Of a stretch of 64,000 nucleotides of DNA, positions 58,074 to 64,000 are shown one piece after another (position 1 is the first letter of the stretch; every line of letters starts with the position of its first letter). The notes beneath the pieces were generated by a model, which did no database searches, had not been told where the DNA came from, and saw only the letters and a list, made by a program, of their open reading frames with translations. The translations under genes were made by a program, and so were the position numbers. The stretch is taken from NCBI GenBank assembly GCA_034421515.1, contig DAOUKH010000023.1:73965-137964 (forward strand), read 5' to 3'. This DNA is from DAOUKH01 sp034421515. Its GTDB lineage: Bacteria > Chloroflexota > Dehalococcoidia > SHYB01.

Positions 58074-58094
58074 TGTGCGGCGGCGGGTTGCCCG

Positions 58095-59525
58095 TTACGC
58101 CCCGGCGCGGTAGGTGGGGCGCTCGAAGCGGGCGGGGTTGAGGATGTGCCGCGGGTCGAGGGCGTCGCGGACTCGGCTGACCACGGCGGCGTGCTCGGGG
58201 CCGTAGTAGCGCTGGAACCACTCGTAGTGCTGGGGGAAAACCCCCTGTTCGCCGGTGGTGCAGCCGAACTCCAATTGGAGTTCCAACATGCGTTGGTGCA
58301 TTTCGGCGGCGAGGGCCTGGAGGCGGTCGAACTCCCACGACTGCGGCGCGAAGAAGACAGGGTGGAAGGTGCCGCCGCCGATGTGGCCGATGCGGACGCC
58401 GTAGAGGCCGGGGTGGGCGGCGCACATTTCGTCGAGCATCCGGCCCGCCGCCTCCATGCAAGGTGCCATCGCGTCGAGCGGGCCGTCCATGACGCCGCCC
58501 AGTAGTGGAAACAGGCCGAGCTCCTTGATCAAGTCGGCCTTCTCTCCCACGTTGCGGAAGCCGACGAAGTTCTGGAACTCCTCGTGGGCCACCTGTTCCG
58601 TCCTCCGCGCCCCTTCGGCGCGGGCGACCTCGAAGATGGCGTCGAGCTTCGCCTGGGCCTCGACCTCCGTCCAGCCGTCGGTCCCAATCAGGATGACGGC
58701 GTCGCGGTCCTCGTTGGTGAGCCCGCCGAGCTCGAGGAACTGGTCGTCCATGAGCTCCATCAAGCGCGGGGGCGGAACGCCCTGACGGTAGAGGCGCGCC
58801 ACGGTGCGGCCCGCATCCTCGACGGTCGGGATGTAGACCACGCCCCAGCGGGTGTTGCGCGGGGTGGGGACGAGCCGCAGCCGGAGGTTCGTGATGACGC
58901 CGGCCATAGCCTGGAAGCCGGCGAAGAGCCGCGTCAGGTCGATGCCGCAGGGCCTGCGGTGGGACCGCGTCCCCGTCCAAATGACCTCGCCCGTCGGCAG
59001 CGCCACCTCGAGGCCCATCAGATAGTCGCCCGGCTTACCCCAGTAGGGATCGACGGACCGCCCGCTGGTGTTCGAGGCGGCGAGACCGCCCCAGGTGACG
59101 GGGCCGACGAACTCCGGGTAGCTGAAGCCGTGGGGTTCAAGGGCCTTGTTCAGCGCGCTCTCCGGCACGGCGGGGCCGACCTCGACGTAGCCGCCGTCGA
59201 GATTCGGCCGTATCCACTTCAGGCGGCGCAGGTCGAGGACGAGCGATCCCGGCGGCTCGGGACGGATGACGTCCATGGTGACCCCGCCGACGCCCTGCCG
59301 GACGTAGACCGGCGTCTCCTCGTCGGTGGCCTTCTTCAGGAGGGCGCCGACCTCGTCTGCGCTCTCCACCTCGACCAGGGTGATCGGCTCACCCTGCCGC
59401 AGCGACTCGGGCACCCGCACGTGCATGTACTTGCCGGCCTTGATGATCGGCGAGTACCTGAGCGTCCGCACCCGGGCGGCATCAACGAGCCCCTCCAAGA
59501 ACGCCCGCGCCGTTGCCGTGTCCAT
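58095..59525 (-). CDS. FAD-linked oxidase (FAD_binding_4, GlcD/vanillyl-alcohol-oxidase-like)
   Basis: A 476-residue flavoprotein of the vanillyl-alcohol oxidase/GlcD superfamily. It has the PP-loop-like VYVRQGVGGVTMDV, and GGLAASNTSGRSVDPYWGKPGDYLMGLEVALPTGEV, where FAD binds. The C-terminus ends DALDPRHILNPARF, a family hallmark. It oxidises hydroxy acids, phenols or alcohols. The next gene on the minus strand is upstream, an FAD-dependent oxidoreductase, so both may act on related compounds. Confidence 0.92.
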   Translation of the reverse strand: MDTATARAFLEGLVDAARVRTLRYSPIIKAGKYMHVRVPESLRQGEPITLVEVESADEVGALLKKATDEETPVYVRQGVGGVTMDVIRPEPPGSLVLDLRRLKWIRPNLDGGYVEVGPAVPESALNKALEPHGFSYPEFVGPVTWGGLAASNTSGRSVDPYWGKPGDYLMGLEVALPTGEVIWTGTRSHRRPCGIDLTRLFAGFQAMAGVITNLRLRLVPTPRNTRWGVVYIPTVEDAGRTVARLYRQGVPPPRLMELMDDQFLELGGLTNEDRDAVILIGTDGWTEVEAQAKLDAIFEVARAEGARRTEQVAHEEFQNFVGFRNVGEKADLIKELGLFPLLGGVMDGPLDAMAPCMEAAGRMLDEMCAAHPGLYGVRIGHIGGGTFHPVFFAPQSWEFDRLQALAAEMHQRMLELQLEFGCTTGEQGVFPQHYEWFQRYYGPEHAAVVSRVRDALDPRHILNPARFERPTYRAGA

Positions 59526-59586
59526 GCCGTCTTCCTTTCGCCTTCGGGCCGCCGGTAGCCTATACGGCCGCCCCTGCTCTCACAAC

Positions 59587-60969
59587 CTAGCTGCCAGCGC
59601 TCTGGCGCTGCGCATAGGCGCACGCCGACTCGGCGGCGACCTTGCCGGTGATCAATGCGATGCCAAGGCCGCCGAGGTACCCGCCGCCGCCAGCCTTGCC
59701 GTGGATCCCTCCGGCGGAACAGCCGGCGGCGTAGAGGCCGGAGATGACGCCGCCGGATTTGTGGAGGACTTCGACCTTCTCGTTGATGGCGATGCCGGGG
59801 AAGGTGAAGGTGATTCCGGGACTCACCGGGATGCCGTAGAACGGCGACGTGGACACCTTCGTCTCGCTCTTCGCGTTGTGACGCCCGACGGCGTCGGCCA
59901 GCGACTTGGGGTCCATACCGCATCGCTGGGCTAGCTCCTCCACCGTGCCCCCGCGCTCGACTCTGCCGCCGCGCTCTTCGATGGCGGGATTGACGCTGGC
60001 ATGGTAGGGGCCACCACCCTTGGCCGGTCCGGTCCACAGCGGCTCGTCGAGGACGACCCAGTACCCGGCGGGATCGGCCGATGCCAGCATCCTGGCCGTG
60101 AGGTCGGGACCGTCGGCGGCCCCGTGCTCGAAGAGCACACCGCGATTGTCGACGACGGGGGCCTTCAAGCACAGCTCGTCGAACATCGGATAGGGGAGGA
60201 AATTCTCGTCGAAGGCCGCGTTGCGGTGGAGGATGTGCCCATAGACCCCCCGGCCCACCCCCGCGACGTAGGCCCCGTGCTCCTGCGCCATGGTCAAGCC
60301 GTCGCCGGTCGCCGTGAGGAGCGCCCGCAGCGAACCCCTGCTGGCCTGGGGCCAGAGGTAGCGGTCGACTAGCTCGGGGTTGGCCTGAAAGCCGCCATCG
60401 GCGATCACGACCGCTTGCGCCTCGAGTTGGAGGTCGCCCGCCGCCCCCGCAGCGCTGACCGTCCACCGCTTGCCGTCACCCGACCGGGCCAAGGACTGGG
60501 CTCTGGCCCCGTAGTAGATGGTGCCCCCCTGTTGGATGAACCTGAAGTGCAGGTTCCGCATCGCGAGGTCGGGCGCCGCCGCCCGGTTGAAGGCCCTCCC
60601 CGGTTGCGACGGCCCACGCGGGTCGATGGTGAACTTCCCGTGCTCGCCACCCTGCGGCTTGAAGGGGACGCCCTGACGTGCCAGCCATTCGATGCTGGCC
60701 TTCGACTCGTCGGCGACCATCCGTGCGAGGTTCGGTGCGATCTCGCCGCCGGTCACCTTGTTGACGTGGGCGAGCATGGCCTCCGGCTCCAGGTCCATGG
60801 GTCCCATGGCCAGATGGAAGGCGCCGCCCGACAAGCGAATCCCCGCCGCGCCGCCAAGCTCCTGGCCGCGCTCAAGCGCGACGACGTTCGCTCCGAGCTC
60901 TTGGGCCCGCAGCGCGGCCGAGATGCCGGCCGTCCCCGCGCCGATGATGACGATGTCGCAGGAGTCCAT
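59587..60969 (-). CDS. FAD-dependent oxidoreductase, fumarate reductase/tricarballylate dehydrogenase-like
   Basis: A 460-residue FAD_binding_2 flavoprotein. The N-terminal dinucleotide motif is DIVIIGAGTAGISAALRAQELGANVVALERG. Substrate-domain residues include SPGITFTFPGIAINEKVEV, and the C-terminus has YAAGCSAGGIHGKAGGGGYLGGLGIA. It may reduce or oxidise an enoate or a ring. I took the ATG at 60969; one at 61002 is possible. Neither has a strong ribosome site. Confidence 0.88.
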   Translation of the reverse strand: MDSCDIVIIGAGTAGISAALRAQELGANVVALERGQELGGAAGIRLSGGAFHLAMGPMDLEPEAMLAHVNKVTGGEIAPNLARMVADESKASIEWLARQGVPFKPQGGEHGKFTIDPRGPSQPGRAFNRAAAPDLAMRNLHFRFIQQGGTIYYGARAQSLARSGDGKRWTVSAAGAAGDLQLEAQAVVIADGGFQANPELVDRYLWPQASRGSLRALLTATGDGLTMAQEHGAYVAGVGRGVYGHILHRNAAFDENFLPYPMFDELCLKAPVVDNRGVLFEHGAADGPDLTARMLASADPAGYWVVLDEPLWTGPAKGGGPYHASVNPAIEERGGRVERGGTVEELAQRCGMDPKSLADAVGRHNAKSETKVSTSPFYGIPVSPGITFTFPGIAINEKVEVLHKSGGVISGLYAAGCSAGGIHGKAGGGGYLGGLGIALITGKVAAESACAYAQRQSAGS

Positions 60970-61041
60970 GCGCAACCTGGTCGAACTGAAGTGGTGGGCC
61001 ATTCTAACAGGAGGAACAGATACGAGTTACGAGCACCGGCC

Positions 61042-61506
61042 TCAGACGAGAACCCACCACAGGGCGCCCGCGAACACGCAGACGCTGAACCCCGTCAACC
61101 ACCCGCCGATGTCGCGGTAGGCCCAATCGCGGATGCGGAGCCCCTCAGTGATCTCGTAGGCCAGGAAGCCGGTGAACATGATGCCGACGCTCCCCAGGGC
61201 GAGGCTGTCGGGAAGCCGGCCGAAGAGGGCGGCGACGATCAGAAGGCCGGCCAGGGCGCCGACGACCGCGTGCATCCCCTCCCGCTGCCATGCCCACCGG
61301 TGCACCGGGTCCTTGCGCCATTGCCCGCCGTCGCCGATGTACCAGGCCGGGTTCTCGTCGGGCGGCGGCGACGTGCGAGTGGCGCCGGGATGTTCGCGGA
61401 TCGCGGCCAACCGGTCTGAATAGCGTTCCCGTCGCGTGCTTCCTTGTCGAACGACGACGCTGCCGCCCTCGTTTGGGTCGTCGTAGACATAGCGTTTCAG
61501 CAGCAA
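61042..61506 (-). CDS. Unknown small membrane protein
   Basis: A ~154-residue protein with a basic soluble N-terminal half (residues 1-75) and three hydrophobic helices in the C-terminal half (HAVVGALAGLLIVAALFG and two more). I do not recognise the family. The start is uncertain: TTG at 61506 has GGAGG directly adjacent, so a later start is possible. Confidence 0.55.
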   Translation of the reverse strand: MLLKRYVYDDPNEGGSVVVRQGSTRRERYSDRLAAIREHPGATRTSPPPDENPAWYIGDGGQWRKDPVHRWAWQREGMHAVVGALAGLLIVAALFGRLPDSLALGSVGIMFTGFLAYEITEGLRIRDWAYRDIGGWLTGFSVCVFAGALWWVLV

Positions 61507-61675
61507 CCTCCGCAGGGGCAGGAAGATCGGTGAGGGGAAGCCCGCTCTCCATCAGGAGGGACAGGTCCATGATTGACGCTACGGCTTGACCGTGCGCGCG
61601 GTCAAGGACCGCGTGTCTGGCGCTTGCTGACAATGCGCCGAGATGGCCGTGGGGGGCCGGCGGTAAGAGTGGTGG

Positions 61676-61762
61676 TGGTGCCGAAGGTGAGATTCGAACT
61701 CACACGCCCGTAAGGACACTGCGCCCTGAACACAGCGCGTCTGCCTGTTCCGCCACTTCGGC
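61676..61762 (-). tRNA. tRNA-Leu (anticodon CAG), CCA encoded
   Basis: An 87-base minus-strand gene. The acceptor is GCCGAAG/CTTCGGC, the anticodon arm CTGTG-TTCAGGG-CGCAG gives CAG, and a long variable arm (TGTCCTTACGGGCGT) is as expected for Leu. CCA is encoded. Confidence 0.95.
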
Positions 61763-61829
61763 CCGGGGTCTTCATTTTACGTGACGCGCCGGAAGGCTGG
61801 CAACGAGCGCGCGGCGCGGCCCGCGGAGC

Positions 61830-62774
61830 CTAGTCGATATAGACCGGGGCGTCGGGACGAATAACGTGGCGCTCGCCGGTGAGGCGCTCCCGCAGCCACT
61901 TGGGGAGAGAGAAAAGGCCCCGGTGGGTCTCGCCGTCGTAGAAGCGGAGGGGGCGTTCGACGCGCTGGGCGATGCGGCGGTCCACCTGTGCGAGGTCGAG
62001 GGCGACGGGGTCGGGGCCGCCGGCGATGACGAAGCCCCACGCGCCGCCGAAGGATGGCACCTCGGCTGCGTAGGCGGCGGCGCTCGTGAACGCTTGGGCG
62101 GCGGTGTGGCGGATGGCGGTCAGCGCCTGCGTCATGCCGAGCGTCGCGGGACCGGCCTGGGTTACGAGCATGCCGCCCGGCTTCAGGCGCTGCGCTGCCA
62201 TGGCATAGAAATCGGCGGTGAAGAGCGGCAGCGACGGCCCCGCCTCGGTGGGGTCGGTGACGTCGATGACGATGACGTCGAACTCGGGGCCGCGGCGTTC
62301 GAGGGCGGCGCGGGCGTCGCCGATTTCGAGCGTGGCTCGCGGGTCGTCGAGGGCGCCCGCGTGCCATTCGGGCAGGTGCTTGCGGCAAAGGTCGACGAGC
62401 TCGCCGTCGAGGTCGGCCATGACGGCGCGGCGCACCGTGCGGTGGGCGAGAACCTCGCGCAGCGTGGCGCCCTCGCCGCCGCCGGCGATGAAGACGTCGG
62501 CGGGGTCGTCGTGGGCGATCAGGGCGGGGTGGACGAGGGCCTCGTGGTAGATGAACTCATCGGCGGCGGCCGACTGCGTCTTGCCGTCGAGGACGAGCGT
62601 CTTGCCGAAGGGGTCGGTGTCGAGGATGTCGACGCGCTGGAAGTCGGTGGCGCCGGAGAAGAGGACGCGCTTCAGGACGAGGCTATGGTGAAGGCTCGCG
62701 CGGACCGGCTCGGTGTACCACGCCTGCCCCGGCGGAAGGTCTGGGAGCCCGGACGGGCCCGCCCTCTCCGCCAT
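61830..62774 (-). CDS. speE: Spermidine synthase
   Basis: A 314-residue aminopropyltransferase. It starts with the LVLKRVLFSGATDFQRVDILDTDPFGKTLVLDG strands, and has the decarboxyadenosylmethionine-binding GGGEGATLREVL and ADLDGELVDLCRKHLP. VIVIDVTDPTEAGPSLPLFT holds the catalytic Asp region. It makes spermidine from putrescine or a longer polyamine. Its ATG shares one base with the speD stop (TGATG), so the two are co-translated. Confidence 0.95.
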   Translation of the reverse strand: MAERAGPSGLPDLPPGQAWYTEPVRASLHHSLVLKRVLFSGATDFQRVDILDTDPFGKTLVLDGKTQSAAADEFIYHEALVHPALIAHDDPADVFIAGGGEGATLREVLAHRTVRRAVMADLDGELVDLCRKHLPEWHAGALDDPRATLEIGDARAALERRGPEFDVIVIDVTDPTEAGPSLPLFTADFYAMAAQRLKPGGMLVTQAGPATLGMTQALTAIRHTAAQAFTSAAAYAAEVPSFGGAWGFVIAGGPDPVALDLAQVDRRIAQRVERPLRFYDGETHRGLFSLPKWLRERLTGERHVIRPDAPVYID

Positions 62775-63136
62775 CAGTGGGCGGCGACGGGAAGCCGCCC
62801 GCGGGCCACCTCGATGAACTCGGGGTCCTTACACCGGAGCTTGCGGGCGATCTCCTCGGCGGCGCGGCGGGGTTCGAACGAAGCGCCGCAGGTAAAGATG
62901 TCGACGGCGGCGTAGGCGAACTCGGGCCAGGTGTGGATGCTGATGTGGGACTCGGCAATCGAGATGATGCCGGTGACGCCCTGAGGAGAAAACTGGTGGA
63001 AGTTGTGGGTGAGTACCGTGACGCCCAAGTCGTGGGCGGCGGTGAGAAGCGTGCTTCTAATGAAGGAAAGATCGTCTAGGAGAACGGGGTCGCTCTCCCG
63101 AAGCTCGACGAGAAGGTGCGTACCTAATGCATTCAA
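62774..63136 (-). CDS. speD: S-adenosylmethionine decarboxylase proenzyme
   Basis: A 120-residue pyruvoyl enzyme that decarboxylates S-adenosylmethionine for spermidine synthesis. The self-cleavage motif is AESHISIHTWPEF: Ser63 becomes the pyruvoyl group, and His68 and Cys83 are catalytic, all at the Thermotoga-type positions. The start is TTG at 63136, giving the usual N-terminus MNALGTHLLVEL, with GGGGGG upstream. It is co-transcribed with speE. Confidence 0.95.
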   Translation of the reverse strand: MNALGTHLLVELRESDPVLLDDLSFIRSTLLTAAHDLGVTVLTHNFHQFSPQGVTGIISIAESHISIHTWPEFAYAAVDIFTCGASFEPRRAAEEIARKLRCKDPEFIEVARGRLPVAAH

Positions 63137-63174
63137 TCACCTGCCCCCCTTTAGGATTTGGGTCACGAACAGGA

Positions 63175-63202
63175 ATTATATCCCCAATCCGCGCGGATTC
63201 AA
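63175..63202 (-). promoter_or_regulatory. speD-speE promoter with an overlapping palindromic operator
   Basis: On the minus strand, TTGAAT (63202-63197) and a perfect TATAAT (63180-63175) are 16 bases apart, 39 bases before the TTG start. A 14-base perfect palindrome, AATCCGCGCGGATT (63186-63199), covers the spacer and part of the -35 box. A repressor could bind it. Confidence 0.7.
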
Positions 63203-63256
63203 TAGCATCCTTCTAGGCGGCTGCGACGGAAGAGAGACGGTGAGGAAGGAGCGGGG

Positions 63257-64000
63257 CTAGAAGCCGAGCTTGCCGAGGTCGAGGTGGTGCTCGATCAACT
63301 CGGCGGCGCGCTCCAGCTTCTGCGCGTAGTGGAAGCGTGGGGCGCCGAAGGCGGCGATGCCGTCGATCGTCTCCGGCGTAGGGTTAGGAACGACGACGAC
63401 GGGTACCTCGAAGGACTGCGCCTTGTCCCGAACGTAGGCAATGGGGCTCCCGCCGCCGGTCAGGATCAGACATCTGGTGCGCTCGTTGATGGCGTTCCAC
63501 TGGAGGTCGGGGCGGTCGGTGCGGGTTACCAGCGCCTTGTTGTCATACCGGTCGTAGTAGGGGCCGCTGGCGTCGACGATCATCGCGCCGACCAGCACGT
63601 GTTCGACGAGCTCGCCGGTGCGTTCTCCGGCGTTCAGCACCTCGCCCTCCAAGGCGTCGGCGTAGTCTTGGACGCTGAAGCTCAGGAGCCGTCGGTCCTC
63701 AGGAATGTAGCCGAGCACCTCGACGCCCTTCGCGGCGAGGGCGGGCGCGGCCTCTTCGCGGGCCGTCCGCTCGCTCGTCGGCGGGACGGCGTTGAAGACG
63801 ACGCCCAACAGGCGTTCGCCGAAGGTCGACTTGAGTGCCGCGACCGCGTCAAGATCGATATAGCGGCGGTAGGTGACGACGGCCACGACCGGCGCGTCGA
63901 CGATGCCGGCGAGCTCGGCAGCGGCGGTGGCGAGCCGGCCGCCGGCGGGCAGCCCTTCGATGATGAGATCGGCGCCGGCCTGTTTCAGGGCCTTGCCGAC
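63257..64000 (-). CDS. DRTGG/BioD-like (phosphotransacetylase N-terminal-like) protein, partial
   Basis: The C-terminal ~247 residues of a protein that continues past the window end. The fragment begins with a P-loop-family strand pattern (GADLIIEGLPAGG, APVVAVVTYRRYIDL), then LLGVVFNAVPP, then a DRTGG-like domain (LVGAMIVDASGPYY, ALVTRTDRPDLQWNAI, LILTGGGSPIAYV). Such proteins resemble the regulatory N-terminus of phosphotransacetylase. A role in metabolite sensing is possible. It is upstream of speD on the same strand, with a promoter between them. Confidence 0.75.
   Translation of the reverse strand, partial: VGKALKQAGADLIIEGLPAGGRLATAAAELAGIVDAPVVAVVTYRRYIDLDAVAALKSTFGERLLGVVFNAVPPTSERTAREEAAPALAAKGVEVLGYIPEDRRLLSFSVQDYADALEGEVLNAGERTGELVEHVLVGAMIVDASGPYYDRYDNKALVTRTDRPDLQWNAINERTRCLILTGGGSPIAYVRDKAQSFEVPVVVVPNPTPETIDGIAAFGAPRFHYAQKLERAAELIEHHLDLGKLGF

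Noticed and set aside
1..64000. Insertion sequences, prophage, toxin-antitoxin or classical defence genes
   Set aside because: I saw no transposase, integrase, capsid, nuclease-helicase or toxin-antitoxin pattern on either strand.

Overview
The window is high-GC bacterial DNA, densely packed with catabolic genes, with no rRNA, phage genes, insertion sequences or CRISPR array. Much of it consists of expanded paralogue families: family III CoA transferases, SDRs, Cys-less thiolase-like proteins with DUF35 partners, ACMSD-type amidohydrolases, sulfatase-like hydrolases, and peptide-type ABC importers whose lipoproteins carry long Thr/Pro linkers. This mix suggests a Chloroflexota bacterium, perhaps a SAR202/Dehalococcoidia-like lineage. 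That placement is inferred from gene content, not from a marker gene.

Layout. 1-1.4 kb: end of a CoA transferase, a flavin split-barrel protein and a RidA-like protein. 1.7-8.8 kb: importer 1 (lipoprotein, two tandem sulfatase-like genes, two permeases). 9-15 kb: VOC protein, ketopantoate-reductase-like gene, SDR, amidase, and two ASCH-like paralogues flanking a CapA-like gene. 15-25 kb: a minus-strand catabolic run (DUF35 plus thiolase-like pair, HpaI aldolase, metallo-hydrolase, cyclase, two unknown paralogues, isochorismatase-like, MmgE/PrpD, 2-hydroxyacid dehydrogenase, SDR, malate/lactate dehydrogenase family). 25-31.7 kb: a plus-strand run (two overlapping CoA transferases, thiolase-like plus DUF35, amidohydrolase, class III aminotransferase). 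31.8-35.7 kb: importer 2. 36-49 kb: importer 3, with a collagen-like lipoprotein, flanked by duplicated amidohydrolase pairs and a deacylase. 49-54 kb: DapA-like gene, an amidase remnant, and a cobalt-type nitrile hydratase operon with an odd SDR. 54-64 kb: three tRNAs, a DUF3179 lipoprotein interrupted by an in-frame TGA, flavoenzymes, and speD-speE.

How the genes fit together. Three binding-protein-dependent importers bring in organic solutes. None has an ATPase gene here, so the ATPases must be encoded elsewhere. The soluble enzymes look like parallel routes that activate acids with CoA, oxidise or rearrange them, and split them by aldolase or retro-aldolase chemistry. Nitrile hydratase turns nitriles into amides.

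The most striking item is at 55709-56770. A DUF3179 lipoprotein has TGA exactly where the family has the first Cys of its CPLC motif. The same frame continues for about 225 codons of family-like sequence, and a stem-loop resembling a bacterial SECIS lies just downstream of the TGA. The simplest reading is a selenoprotein with a U-P-L-C motif. A nonsense mutation or sequencing error remains possible.
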